A DNA stretch of 64,000 nucleotides from DASXIF01 sp036498145 (GCA_963708625.1 CAVPSV010000001.1:1-64000); one strand, 5' to 3'. Numbered from the stretch's first letter, positions 1-10,547 are shown. Program-made: numbers and translations. The notes: generated by a model from the letters alone, not told the origin.

Positions 1-289
1 GTCGTCACGGCCCGACGAGTTGTGTTGGCTTTCCATTAGCCCCGGCACGCCAGCCGCCAGTTGCTCCATCGCGGCACGATCGATTTGCCCTTGTGACCGG
101 GGGCTACCGCTGTGGCGCTTGACCGGGCGATGTAGAACCGCCGAGCGACGCGTAGATCACGAGAACCATAAGTATGTGTGCGATTGCTGATGACGTTCGT
201 GCAGCGCTGTAGTCGATCACACTTCGGCGGTGCCATCCTTAGTGACCATCACGGCTCGGCGCGGGCCTGCGCGATCAAGGGGAGTCCAG
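1..289. other. Left-edge stretch with no supported gene
   Basis: I see no credible coding region here. Short open frames on both strands lack a ribosome-binding site and any recognisable motif. The right end holds the ribosome-binding site of the next gene (AAGGGGAG at about 278-285), so the upstream part may contain its promoter, but no convincing -10/-35 pair is visible. Confidence 0.5.
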
Positions 290-1234
290 ATGGCACGGTG
301 GCGGTCGTTCGGGCGGCGGGTCGCGATCATCAGCGCGCCGGTCATTCTGGCGTTGGCAGGGATGGCTGTGCTCGCGCCGTCGGCGCTGGCAACAGCTTCG
401 GAGTGCGACGCGATCGCCGGGAATCTCGTGCAGAACTGCGGTTTCGAGAGCAATAGCAATGACTTCACCGACTGGTCGAGCACCGGGAACTTCATCTTCG
501 TAGCTTCCGTGCCCCACACTGGGTCGCTCGGCGCGGTGATGGGCACCCAGGGTGTTGAGGGCACACTGTCACAGACGGTGCCGACCGCGGCAAACACGAC
601 CTACACGTTCAGCTACTGGTTGGAGTGCCATCTTTGCGAAGGTAGTTCGGACGCAGGCAATGACTTCCACGTCACCGTCAGCGGGGTGTCCGGCGGCCCG
701 GCCACGTTCGATTCGATGACCAATTCCGCAGCGTTCGGCTACACCGAGTTCACCCATTCCGTCACGGCCACGGGTTCGTCGGTCACGATCACCTTCTCGC
801 AGGAGAATTTCGAATTCTTCTGGGGCCTGGACGACGTGAGCCTGGTTCCCGCGATCACGTGCGATCGCATCTACACCGGCACCGTGCCCAGCGGCATCCT
901 CGCCACCTCTGGGGTGGTCTGTGTTGATGACGCGACCGTGCACGGTGGGATCGTCGCCTCCCACGCGACCCTGTACGTGCAGGACTCGACAGTGCTCGGC
1001 GGCATCAACTCCACCGCAGGAGGCGGCCTGCAGGTCTGCGGGTCCAGCGCCGCCTCGATCGGCGTCACCCAATCCAGCGGCATGGTCCTCATCGGCGCAC
1101 CGCAATCCTGCGCACCGAACACCATCACCGGCAGCGTCCTGGCCACCGGCAACCAACACCCCAACCTTCCAGGTCAGCGGCAACCACAAATAACCGCCAC
1201 CAAACGTCCCCTCACGCCGCGACTAGCGCGCTGA
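290..1234 (+). CDS. Secreted protein with a carbohydrate-binding-like domain
   Basis: Predicted exported protein of 314 residues. The ATG at 290 is chosen because AAGGGGAG lies just upstream and the product then begins with a textbook signal peptide (basic MARWRSFGRR, hydrophobic core, ALATA cleavage region near residue 36). Residues about 40-190 form a Gly/Ser/Thr-rich beta domain starting NLVQNCGFE with a following DW, a pattern typical of secreted DUF642/CBM-like domains. Residues about 195-290 are a second beta-rich segment with short repeats and paired cysteines. The last 30 residues turn basic and Pro-rich. One base fewer near 1150 would instead give an ending TPTFQVSGNHK with stop at 1193, which fits the domain better, so a frameshift near the 3' end is likely. 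Enzymatic function: none seen. Confidence 0.6.
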   Translation: MARWRSFGRRVAIISAPVILALAGMAVLAPSALATASECDAIAGNLVQNCGFESNSNDFTDWSSTGNFIFVASVPHTGSLGAVMGTQGVEGTLSQTVPTAANTTYTFSYWLECHLCEGSSDAGNDFHVTVSGVSGGPATFDSMTNSAAFGYTEFTHSVTATGSSVTITFSQENFEFFWGLDDVSLVPAITCDRIYTGTVPSGILATSGVVCVDDATVHGGIVASHATLYVQDSTVLGGINSTAGGGLQVCGSSAASIGVTQSSGMVLIGAPQSCAPNTITGSVLATGNQHPNLPGQRQPQITATKRPLTPRLAR

Positions 1235-1299
1235 GCACGCACGACAGGACGACACTCACGCTGCCGAGACAGAGCAGCCGACACCGAGCGGTCGCGTGT

Positions 1300-1776
1300 T
1301 CAGCTGCGGTGCGCGGTCCATGAACCGGTACCGCCGCTACCTCCGGCGATCTGCCAACTGCCGGACATCGAACTGCCCGACACCGCCCCGGTGTAGGTGA
1401 TCACGGTCGAGCCGACGGTGCCGAAGGTGATGTGCCCGCCCGAGTACGTCCCGGTCAGATCTTCCATGCCGCCGGTGGACAGATCGATGCTGCCGGCCAG
1501 CTGGGTGCCGGTCTGCGTCCAGTTCAGCGTGAACGTCCCGTCGAACGAACCGCTGTAAGAACCGGACCAGGCGCCCGACAGCGAGCCGGCCGCGACCGAA
1601 CTGCTCGGCGCGCTGCTCGCCGCGGTGACGGCGGCACTCGCGGTGGGGGCGGGACTGGTCGACGCCGCCGCTGATGTCGTGGTGCTGGTGTGGCTCTTGC
1701 TCGACGAGCAGGCGGCCACGGTCAAGGTCGCAGCGAGTGCAATCGCCGCCACGGATGCAATTCGTATCGAGGACAT
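1300..1776 (-). CDS. Small putative lipoprotein
   Basis: 158-residue protein with a lipoprotein signal: short basic start, hydrophobic stretch and lipobox LTVAAC, with the modified cysteine at position 23. A Ser/Thr/Ala/Pro-rich linker (about 25-65) follows, typical of actinobacterial lipoproteins crossing the wall. The last 90 residues are beta-strand-like with repeated Gly-Ser/Trp pairs (SGAWSGSYSGSFDGTF and a closing SGSWQIAGGSGG), suggesting a small beta-barrel or lipocalin-like fold. No catalytic motif is visible. It converges with the upstream secreted protein and is transcribed away from the photolyase gene. Function unknown. Confidence 0.7.
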   Translation of the reverse strand: MSSIRIASVAAIALAATLTVAACSSSKSHTSTTTSAAASTSPAPTASAAVTAASSAPSSSVAAGSLSGAWSGSYSGSFDGTFTLNWTQTGTQLAGSIDLSTGGMEDLTGTYSGGHITFGTVGSTVITYTGAVSGSSMSGSWQIAGGSGGTGSWTAHRS

Positions 1777-1993
1777 AGCAGGTTCCCCTCGGACGGTGAG
1801 CGAGTGAATCGTCCTGCGAGGAGGCGCCGGCGGGAAGGATTGATACCCCGGTTTGGCACGCCGTGACCCGGTATTTCCTTGATCAAATCGCCGTGAGTGT
1901 CGATATGCACCATTCGCACGGCCATGTCCTGCCGTCCATCGAACAGCAGCCGGACGGAATTGCGCCCACTCTCATTTGCCCGAGCGACCGATC

Positions 1994-3328
1994 TCAGTGC
2001 TCGCGTCGCGCCTGTGCGTAGCGGGCCAATGCTTCGGCCCGTTCCGTGGTGTGGTCGACGATCGGTGCCGGGTACTTCGCGGGCGGAGCACCGAGGCGCC
2101 ACGGCTCATGCGCAGCCGCGCCGCCGACTCCACGCAGCTCGGGGACCCACCGCCGGACATAGTCACCCTCCGGATCGAACCGCTTGCCCTGCGTGACCGG
2201 GTTGAAGATCCGGAAGAACGGCGCCGGGTCGGTGCCGGTGCCGGCTGTCCACTGCCAGCCGTGCTGATTGCTCGCGAGGTCGGCGTCGACGAGATGCCGC
2301 ATGAAGTGACGCGCACCGTGCATCCACTCGACATGAAGGTCCTTCACCAGGAACGACGCGACGATCATCCGCACCCGGTTGTGCATCCAGCCGGTCGCGA
2401 GCAACTGCCGCATACCTGCATCGACGATCGGATAGCCGGTGCGCCCCTCGCACCATGCGCTGAACGCAGTGCCCGGCGGCGCGAACCGCATCCGGGCCAA
2501 CTCGGGCCGGAAGTAGCTCCGTGCCGACTCCGGCCAGTGATGCAGCACCGACGCGTAGAACTCTCGCCAGGCGAGCTCGCGGCGAAAGGTCTCGTCGCCA
2601 GGCCCGAGCGCGTCCAGCACGGTCCGCGGGTGCAGGCAACCCCACTTCAGGTACACGGACAGGCGCGACGTCGCATCCAGATCCGGGCGGTCCCGGGTGC
2701 CCTCGTAGTCGGCCAACGCGCCGCTCCGAAACCGCCGCCATGCCGCCCGCGCAGCCGCTTCGCCCGGCTCGGGCAAACGCAACCCACCCGGCAACCGCGC
2801 CGCACGCGGCACGTCCACCCCGTCGATGTCGGCGAGCCAGTCGACCCGGTGCGCGATCGGCCCCGCCGGGCGGGGCCAGCCGTGCTCTCGCCACGCGCGG
2901 TAGAACGGCGTGAACACCCGGTACCCGGACCCGTCGTCCTTGACGACGCGCCCCGGCGACACCGCATAAGGCGAGCCGGTGCGTACCAGTGGAACAGTCC
3001 CCAGCGCTGCCGCGACCGCGTCATCGCGCACACCGCCGTACGGGCCGAAGTCCGCACTGACATGAACCGATGTCGCGGCAACCTCGCGCACCAGCCGGGG
3101 CACGGCCCGAACCGGATCACCGCGCCGGACGACCAGCGCCCCGCCGACGCGACGCAGATCGGCATCAAGCGAACGCAAGCACCCGTACAGGAAAGCCACC
3201 CGGGCTTGGCCCGACGGTCGCAGCAAGCGCGGGTCCAGCACGAACAGCGCTACGACCGGACCGTCGGCCGCGGCGGCGTGCAGCGCCGGATGATCGCGCA
3301 GACGCAGATCCCGACGAAGCCACCACAC
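1994..3328 (-). CDS. phr: Deoxyribodipyrimidine photolyase
   Basis: Light-driven repair of cyclobutane pyrimidine dimers using FAD. The 444-residue product begins WWLRRDLRLRDHPAL, the N-terminal Rossmann-like motif of class I photolyase/cryptochromes. The C-terminal FAD-binding half carries the family landmarks RRELAWREFYA, GYPIVDAGMRQL, GWMHNRVRMI and ASNQHGWQWTAGTG, in order. Length matches the bacterial class I family (about 430-480). The start is GTG at 3328, five bases after the stop of the phoH-like gene, so the two are probably cotranscribed. The reading frame is intact. The antenna cofactor cannot be deduced from sequence alone. Confidence 0.95.
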   Translation of the reverse strand: MWWLRRDLRLRDHPALHAAAADGPVVALFVLDPRLLRPSGQARVAFLYGCLRSLDADLRRVGGALVVRRGDPVRAVPRLVREVAATSVHVSADFGPYGGVRDDAVAAALGTVPLVRTGSPYAVSPGRVVKDDGSGYRVFTPFYRAWREHGWPRPAGPIAHRVDWLADIDGVDVPRAARLPGGLRLPEPGEAAARAAWRRFRSGALADYEGTRDRPDLDATSRLSVYLKWGCLHPRTVLDALGPGDETFRRELAWREFYASVLHHWPESARSYFRPELARMRFAPPGTAFSAWCEGRTGYPIVDAGMRQLLATGWMHNRVRMIVASFLVKDLHVEWMHGARHFMRHLVDADLASNQHGWQWTAGTGTDPAPFFRIFNPVTQGKRFDPEGDYVRRWVPELRGVGGAAAHEPWRLGAPPAKYPAPIVDHTTERAEALARYAQARREH

Positions 3329-3333
3329 CGTGC

Positions 3334-4677
3334 TCAGAGCGGCAGGTCCTCGAGCATCTCGGTGACCAGCGCCGCGATCGGCGAGCGTTCGGAGCGAGTC
3401 AGCGTGACGTGCGCGAACAACGGATGACCGCGCAGCGCCTCGATCACCGCGGCCACGCCGTCGTGCCGGCCCACCCGCAGGTTGTCGCGCTGGGCCACGT
3501 CATGGGTGAGCACCACCCGCGAGCCGGAACCGATGCGCGAGAGCACCGTGAGCAGCACGTTTCGCTCCAGCGACTGCGCCTCGTCGACGATGACGAACGA
3601 GTCGTGCAACGAGCGGCCACGGATGTGCGTCAGCGGCAACACCTCGAGCATGTTGCGGTCGAGCACCTCGTCCATCACGTCCTTGGACACCAGCGCACCG
3701 AGCGTGTCGAACACCGCCTGCGCCCACGGCGACATCTTCTCGTTCTCGTTGCCGGGCAGGTAGCCGAGTTCCTGCCCGCCCACCGCGTACAGCGGCCGGA
3801 ACACCACCACCCGCTTGTGCGCGCGGCGCTCGAGCACGGCCTCGAGTCCGGTACACAGTGCCAGCGCCGACTTGCCGGTGCCCGCACGACCGCCGAGGGA
3901 GACGATGCCGACGTCCGGGTCGAGCAGCAGGTCGAGCGCAACGCGCTGTTCGGCCGAGCGCCCGTGCAGCCCGAACGCTTCCCGGTCGCCGCGCACCAAC
4001 CGCACGCGCTTGTCCGCGGTGACGCGCGCCAGCGCCGAGCCCTTCGCCGAGTGCAGCACCAGACCGGTATGACACGGCAGTTCAGCGGCCGCGGCGAAGT
4101 CCTCGTGCTCGATGGGGTCGAGGACGTCGCCGCTGTAGAGCAGATCCACCACGTCCGCGCTGACCGAGAGCTCGGCCATGCCGGTCCAGCCGGCCGAGTC
4201 CGCGACCGGGTGCATGCGGTATTCGTCGGACGGCACGCCGACCGAGGCCGCCTTCACCCGCAGCGGCATGTCCTTGGTGACCAGGGTCACGTCGTTGCCC
4301 TCGGCAGCCAGGTTCAGTGCGACCGCGAGGATGCGCGAGTCGTTGCTGTCGACCCGGAACCCGGCCGGCAGCCGGGACAGGTCGGAGTGGTTCAGCTCGA
4401 CGTGCAGCGTGCCGCCGGCATCGCCGATCGGTATCGGTGCATCCAGTCGCCCGTGCCGGATCCGCAACTCATCCAGTGACCGCAATGTCTGCCGAGCGAA
4501 CCAGCCCAGTTCGGGGTGGTGCCGTTTGCCTTCCAGCTCACTGATGACGACCAGCGGCAGCACCACGGTGTGCTCGGCGAACCGTGCCAGCGCTCCGGGA
4601 TCGGAGAGCAGGACGGACGTGTCGAGCACGAAGGTGCGCAGCGCGGTGGGGTCGGCGGGCCGAGGGGCAGCGGTCAC
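3334..4677 (-). CDS. phoH2: PIN-PhoH family RNA helicase/nuclease-type ATPase
   Basis: About 447 residues with two domains: an N-terminal PIN nuclease domain starting FVLDTSVLLSDP with further conserved acidic residues (ELEGKRHHPE, DSNDSRILA), and a C-terminal PhoH ATPase with Walker A GGRAGTGKSAL (about residue 270) and Walker B FVIVDEAQS. In mycobacteria the homologous PhoH2 (Rv1095) unwinds and cleaves RNA, so RNA processing or a toxin-like role is inferred. A GTG at 4677 preceded by GGAG is preferred; an in-frame ATG at 4710 lies upstream without a good ribosome-binding site. It is the first gene of a pair with phr. Frame intact. Confidence 0.9.
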   Translation of the reverse strand: MTAAPRPADPTALRTFVLDTSVLLSDPGALARFAEHTVVLPLVVISELEGKRHHPELGWFARQTLRSLDELRIRHGRLDAPIPIGDAGGTLHVELNHSDLSRLPAGFRVDSNDSRILAVALNLAAEGNDVTLVTKDMPLRVKAASVGVPSDEYRMHPVADSAGWTGMAELSVSADVVDLLYSGDVLDPIEHEDFAAAAELPCHTGLVLHSAKGSALARVTADKRVRLVRGDREAFGLHGRSAEQRVALDLLLDPDVGIVSLGGRAGTGKSALALCTGLEAVLERRAHKRVVVFRPLYAVGGQELGYLPGNENEKMSPWAQAVFDTLGALVSKDVMDEVLDRNMLEVLPLTHIRGRSLHDSFVIVDEAQSLERNVLLTVLSRIGSGSRVVLTHDVAQRDNLRVGRHDGVAAVIEALRGHPLFAHVTLTRSERSPIAALVTEMLEDLPL

Positions 4678-5035
4678 GTGTCGCTCCAGTACGGGATCGG
4701 TGCGAAGCATCGGCCGGCACTTCGGCCACGAACTCGGCCGGCACCTCGGCGAACACTCCGCCGAGAGCCTCGCCGGCGGATGCCGCGCGGTCATGGATCC
4801 GGCCGGTCCCCTGGCACGCGCCAGCGGGGACGTCCGGTCCCCCTCGCTGGAACACCACCGTTGCGGGACCTCCCGAGCGGCCGGGTTCTTCGGCCACCGG
4901 CGCGAACGCTACGGGTGTTCCCGTGGCCGATAGGTGAGGCGCGCGGTACATGGCGTTACAGCTCGGTGAACGAATGGGGAGAGTTCGGCCAGCTGGAGGC
5001 GGCGCGAATCTTCCCCGAACGCGGTCGGTGACGGT
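4678..5035. other. Intergenic stretch upstream of phoH2
   Basis: About 360 bases between the phoH-like start and the end of the cis-prenyl transferase gene, both on the minus strand. It must hold the promoter of the phoH-phr pair. Open frames across it lack ribosome-binding sites and recognisable motifs, and I see no strong hairpin or terminator. Confidence 0.4.
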
Positions 5036-5807
5036 TCAGCCGCCGTAGCGGCGCTGCCGGGTGCCGTAGTCACGCAGCGCCCGCAGGAAGTCGATCTTGC
5101 GGAAATCCGGCCACAGCGCGTCGCAGAAGTAGAACTCCGAATGCGCGGACTGCCACAGCAGGAAGCCCGGACAGCCGTTGCTCGCCCGAGGTCCGGATCA
5201 CCAGGTCCGGGTCGGGCTGGCCCTTGGTGTAGAGGTGCTCGGCGATGTCGTCGACGTCGATGGTGTCGGCGAGTTCGGCGATGCTCACGCCCTGCGCGGC
5301 ACGTTCCTTGACGAGCTCGCGCACCGCGTCGGCGATCTCGCGCCGGCCGCCGTAGCCGACCGCGATGTTCACGTCCAGGCCGGGACGGCTCAGCGGTGCG
5401 TTCCTCGGCCGACTTGAGCGCCGCTGCGGTCGGCGCCGGGCAGCAGATCGAGCGCGCCGACGGCGCGTACTCGCCACGGCTTGCCCGGTGCGGACAACTC
5501 CTCGGCCACGCCGGCGATGATGCGCAGCAGCGGCTCGAGTTCGTCCGCGGGCCGGCGCAGGTTGTCGGTGGAGAGCAGCCAGACGGTGACGTGCTCGACC
5601 TTCGATGTCGGTGCACCAGTCGAGCAGGTTCGCGATGTGCTGGGCACCGACCACATGGCCCTGGCTGACATCGTCGAAACCCGCCGCGCGCGCCCAGCGT
5701 CGATTGCCGTCGATCATGATGGCGACGTGCCGCGGGATCGGGCGCCCTTCCAGCTGCCTGCGCAGGCGCCGTTCATAGATCGAGTAGACGGCGTCGCGTA
5801 GTGCCAC
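5036..5807 (-). CDS. uppS: Cis-prenyl transferase (isoprenyl diphosphate synthase), frame broken
   Basis: Adds isopentenyl units to an allylic diphosphate with cis geometry, making the lipid carrier or its short precursor. N-terminus MALRDAVYSIYERRLRRQLE then RHVAIMIDGNRRWARAAG, the catalytic Asp/P-loop signature. Later segments, in shifted frames, are TVWLLSTDNLRR, DVNIAVGYGGRREIADA, PDPDLVIRTSGEQRLSG and a final ALRDYGTRQRRYGG. The closest match I recall is mycobacterial Rv1086, the short-chain Z-farnesyl diphosphate synthase, rather than the decaprenyl enzyme Rv2361c. Frame breaks occur near 5602, 5440, 5398 and 5172; correcting them gives about 257 residues, the family length. The order phoH2-uppS-DUF255 parallels Rv1095/Rv1086/Rv1084. 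Breaks probably reflect sequence errors. Confidence 0.8.
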
Positions 5808-5865
5808 TCGATCAACTTAGCGCCGTCCGCCCAGAGCGAAACCCCTTGTACCGTGGGCGGCGAGT

Positions 5866-5918
5866 GGGCTTGTGTTGTCGTGTAATAATGTAATTACTGC
5901 AAGTGAATGGAGTTCAAC
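5866..5918 (+). promoter_or_regulatory. AT-rich promoter with dyad operator
   Basis: An unusually AT-rich island in GC-rich DNA. The dyad GTAATaatgtaATTAC at 5882-5897 has perfect 5-bp arms and overlaps a plausible -10 (TAATAAT), with a TTGTGT-like -35 about 5871. GGAG at 5909-5912 gives the ribosome-binding site for ATG 5919. The dyad over the presumed -10 suggests repression, perhaps autoregulation by the downstream gene. Confidence 0.5.
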
Positions 5919-6551
5919 ATGCATGAACACGGCCCAGAACATGGGCATGGACACGGGCGTGGACACGGCCGCGGTGGCGGCCGGCGCGGGCGGGGATTCG
6001 GGCGCCCCGGCGGCTGGCAGCAGGCGGACCTTCCCCCTGCCGACGACGCGCCGGCCTGGCTGGCCGGCCGGCTGCCCGACGAATGGTTCACCGGCGAGGC
6101 CGCGGTAACCGTCGATCGTGAGGAGATCACCGTCGTCGGCGAACTGGCCGCCCCGGAGATCGCTGCGGACGCCGACGAAGCCGCGCGCCGCTCGGCAGCC
6201 ACCGGCCGCATCGGCCGGTTCCGCGAGGACACCCGTGAACAACGGATGCAGATCGCGGACGAGGCAGAGGCCCGTTACGGACGCAAGGTGGCGTGGGGTG
6301 CCCGCATTTCCGACGTCGAGGTGCCGTTCACACACCTGGCCGTACCGGTGATGACGCGGCTACGTCAGGACCAGCGTCAGGTGCTCGACACACTGGTCGA
6401 CGCGGGCGTGGCACGCTCACGTTCGGACGCGCTCGCCTGGTGCGTGCGGCTGGTCGGCGAGCACACCGACGAGTGGCTCAGCGGACTGCGCGACGCGATG
6501 ACCGAAGTGGACAAGCTGCGCGCCGAGGGTCCCAACATCAGCGCCGACTGA
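5919..6551 (+). CDS. His-rich N-terminus, putative ribbon-helix-helix protein
   Basis: 210 residues. The first 20 residues alternate His/Gly (MHEHGPEHGHGHGRGHGRG), a classic metal-chelating tract, followed by an Arg/Gly-rich linker. The central part (WLAGRLPDEWFTGEAAVTVD and RIGRFREDTREQRMQIADEA) is conserved-hypothetical in character. The C-terminus LDTLVDAGVARSRSDALAWCV resembles the beta-strand/helix pattern of ribbon-helix-helix DNA-binding proteins, which suggests a regulator. ATG 5919 is preferred over the in-frame ATG 5907 because GGAG falls six bases upstream of it. An AT-rich dyad sits just upstream. A metal-responsive regulator is an inference; no family name is certain. Confidence 0.6.
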   Translation: MHEHGPEHGHGHGRGHGRGGGRRGRGFGRPGGWQQADLPPADDAPAWLAGRLPDEWFTGEAAVTVDREEITVVGELAAPEIAADADEAARRSAATGRIGRFREDTREQRMQIADEAEARYGRKVAWGARISDVEVPFTHLAVPVMTRLRQDQRQVLDTLVDAGVARSRSDALAWCVRLVGEHTDEWLSGLRDAMTEVDKLRAEGPNISAD

Positions 6552-6558
6552 TCAGAGG

Positions 6559-8541
<1,983 letters not shown>

Positions 8542-8603
8542 CCCCCCATGATCCCCGCTGGCTTCGATAGCGTGGCAGTCGACGCCGGTGAGAGCGAGCA
8601 GAC

Positions 8604-9794
8604 GTGCCCACAGTTGACCGCCCGTACGACATCGTGCTGTTCGGCGCGACAGGATTCGCCGGTCGGCTCACCGCCGAATACCTTGCGCACCACGCACCGG
8701 TAGGGCTGCGCTGGGCGATCGCCGGTCGGAGCAAGGACAAACTCGACGCGATGCGCGCGGAGTTGCTGGCCATCGATCCGCTGACCGACGTCGCGGTCGC
8801 GATCGCGGACGTCGGCGACGATACGTCGATCCGGGCGCTGGCCTCGGCGACCCGGGTGCTGGTGACGACGGTCGGGCCATACGTGCTCTACGGCGACGGC
8901 GTGGTGGCCGCGTGCGCCGACGCCGGCACCGATTACGTCGACCTCACCGGCGAGCCTGAGTTCGTCAACACGACCTACGCCCGTCACCACGAGCGAGCCC
9001 GGCAGACCGGCGCCCGGCTGGTGCACAGCTGCGGCTTCGACTCGGTGCCGCACGACCTCGGCACCTACTTCACCGTGCTGCACCTGCCCGAGGACGTCCC
9101 GCTGCGAGTGCGCGCAGTGGTGCGGGTTTCGGCCGCACCCTCCGGCGGCACCCTCCACTCGCTGCTCACCGGATTCGCGCGCCCACGGGCGAACTACGTG
9201 GCCGCACAGCAGCGCAAGGCCGCGCAGCGCGGTGCCGGTGAGCGCACCGACCGCCGCGCGCGGGCGGTGCCCGGCCGCCCGTACCGCGACGACGTCGGCG
9301 GCGGCTGGGCAGTGCCGCTGCCGACCATCGATCCGCAGGTGGTGGCTCGCTCGGCGCGCGCGCTACCGCGGTACGGCCCCGACTTCAGCTACTCGCACTA
9401 CCTGTCCGTGCCGCACCTCTACACCGCTGCCGGCGGTGCGCTCGGCATGGTCACGCTGGGACTGTTGGCCCAGGTTCCGCCTGCGCGCAACGCGCTATTG
9501 CGACGGCTGGCCCCCGGCGAGGGTCCGTCACCGGAGAAGCGAGCGCGCAGCTGGTTCACCGTGACCTTCGTCGGCGAGGGCGGCGGCCGGCGCGTGCGCA
9601 CCCGGGTCAGCGGTGGCGATCCCGGCTACGACGAGACGGCGAAGATGATGGCCGAGTCCGCGCTGTCGCTCGCCTTCGACGACCTGCCCGGCACCGCCGG
9701 GCAGGTCACCACGGCAGCCGCGATGGGCGACGCCCTACTCGGCCGACTCCAGCGCGCCGGCATGGCGTTCGAGGTCCTCGACACCGACTCCTAG
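8604..9794 (+). CDS. Saccharopine dehydrogenase-like / trans-acting enoyl reductase family
   Basis: 396 residues with an N-terminal NAD(P)-binding Rossmann fold (DIVLFGATGFAGRLTAEYL, GATGFAG motif) followed by the family core: VLVTTVGPYVLYGDGVV, DLTGEPEFV, HSCGFDSVPHDLGT, and a conserved tail with MAESALSLAFDD. In mycobacteria this family includes the trans-acting enoyl reductase for phenolic lipid synthesis (Rv2953) and paralogues of unknown role; the substrate here is unknown. GTG 8604 starts the gene after a GAGAGCGAG stretch. The gene ends three bases before hairpin repeat A1. Frame intact. Confidence 0.8.
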   Translation: MPTVDRPYDIVLFGATGFAGRLTAEYLAHHAPVGLRWAIAGRSKDKLDAMRAELLAIDPLTDVAVAIADVGDDTSIRALASATRVLVTTVGPYVLYGDGVVAACADAGTDYVDLTGEPEFVNTTYARHHERARQTGARLVHSCGFDSVPHDLGTYFTVLHLPEDVPLRVRAVVRVSAAPSGGTLHSLLTGFARPRANYVAAQQRKAAQRGAGERTDRRARAVPGRPYRDDVGGGWAVPLPTIDPQVVARSARALPRYGPDFSYSHYLSVPHLYTAAGGALGMVTLGLLAQVPPARNALLRRLAPGEGPSPEKRARSWFTVTFVGEGGGRRVRTRVSGGDPGYDETAKMMAESALSLAFDDLPGTAGQVTTAAAMGDALLGRLQRAGMAFEVLDTDS

Positions 9795-9796
9795 TC

Positions 9797-9844
9797 GATC
9801 GTGATGCTCAGGCGCCGCTATAGCGCGGCGTGCGCATCACGATC
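9797..9844. repeat. Family A 3'-end hairpin, copy 1
   Basis: Perfect 11-bp inverted repeat, GATCGTGATGC (9797-9807) and GCATCACGATC (9834-9844), around a 26-nt loop that starts TCAG, has CGCTATAGCG at its centre and includes a second dyad (CGCCGC/GCGGCG). It lies between convergent genes and its right arm supplies the codons Gly-Ser-stop (GGA TCG TGA) of the minus-strand gene. It matches the copy at 47120 in arms, loop length and core. It probably acts as a bidirectional terminator or a REP-type element; there is no U-tract. Confidence 0.75.
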
Positions 9845-10547
9845 CAGATCGGCTCCGGCGCAGGTGCAGCACGCCACCACCGGCCAGCAGCACCACACCG
9901 GCTCCGGCGAGCACCAGCGCGAGCAGCACCCGCGGTGCGCCGAGGTCCTCGTGTCCGGTCGGCGCGCCAGTCGGCTGGCCACCCGTGCCCGTCCCACCGG
10001 TACCCGTGCCGCCGGTACCCGTGCCGCCGGTCGAGCCGGTGCCGGACGTGCCGCCGGTGGATCCCGAGCCGCCACCGCTCGAGCCGCCACCGCTCGAGCC
10101 GCCACCACCCGAGGAGCCGAACTGCAAGATCACCCGGGCGTCGTTGCCCGACGTGGCGCTGGTGCCCTCGTGGCCGTCGATCATGCACTGTGCCTTGGTG
10201 CAGTCGGTGCCCCCCACCGAGGACACGACGGCCAGGGTCACGGTGAACGAGCCGGAGGCGTCCGTGCTCTGGAACAGCTTCGCCCCGTTGACGTTGCACG
10301 AGTTCTGGCCGGCACCGGCCACCGGGCATTCGATGACGTTGATGTTGTGCACGTTCGGGTCGTACCCGGTGCCGTGCACGGTGACGGTCTGACCGTTCGA
10401 CAGCCCGGTCGACGGCGTCACGGTGATCGCGGGGGTGGCCGCGCCGGCCGCAGTCGACGTCGCGATGCCGATGGCACCGAGACCTGCCAATGCCAGCGCC
10501 ACCAACGCGGCCCGAATCCTCTGCGAGGAACGGATCGTCAACGCCAT
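9837..10547 (-). CDS. Membrane-anchored neocarzinostatin-fold protein
   Basis: About 236 residues from ATG 10547. Signal peptide (RIRAALVALALAGLGAIGIA, cleavage near AGA-AT), then an immunoglobulin-like beta domain matching the neocarzinostatin/macromomycin apoprotein family: ITVTPSTGLSNGQTVTVHGTG, paired cysteines (IECPV...NSCNV and DCTKAQC). A Gly/Ser/Thr linker (SSGGGSSGGGS then repeated GTGGT units) leads to a C-terminal transmembrane helix (VLLALVLAGAGVVLLAGGG) and a basic tail. No LPXTG motif, so it is probably membrane-anchored rather than sortase-linked. Such proteins in non-producers have unknown ligands. The final Gly-Ser-stop lies within hairpin repeat A1. Frame intact. Confidence 0.75.
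   Translation of the reverse strand: MALTIRSSQRIRAALVALALAGLGAIGIATSTAAGAATPAITVTPSTGLSNGQTVTVHGTGYDPNVHNINVIECPVAGAGQNSCNVNGAKLFQSTDASGSFTVTLAVVSSVGGTDCTKAQCMIDGHEGTSATSGNDARVILQFGSSGGGGSSGGGSSGGGSGSTGGTSGTGSTGGTGTGGTGTGGTGTGGQPTGAPTGHEDLGAPRVLLALVLAGAGVVLLAGGGVLHLRRSRSGS

Noticed and set aside
36..236. Minus-strand 66-codon frame at the left edge
   Set aside because: No ribosome-binding site, no motif, Arg-rich shadow composition.
1976..4479. Long plus-strand open frames opposite phr and phoH
   Set aside because: They are Arg/Pro/His-rich antisense frames, a side effect of GC-rich codon use; the minus-strand genes have full family motifs.
5036..5807. uppS as a decayed pseudogene
   Set aside because: Four breaks but all catalytic motifs intact in successive frames and corrected length right; clustered indels elsewhere favour sequence error.
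9837..10000. Sortase anchor at the end of the neocarzinostatin-fold protein
   Set aside because: No LPXTG-like motif before the C-terminal helix, only a basic tail.
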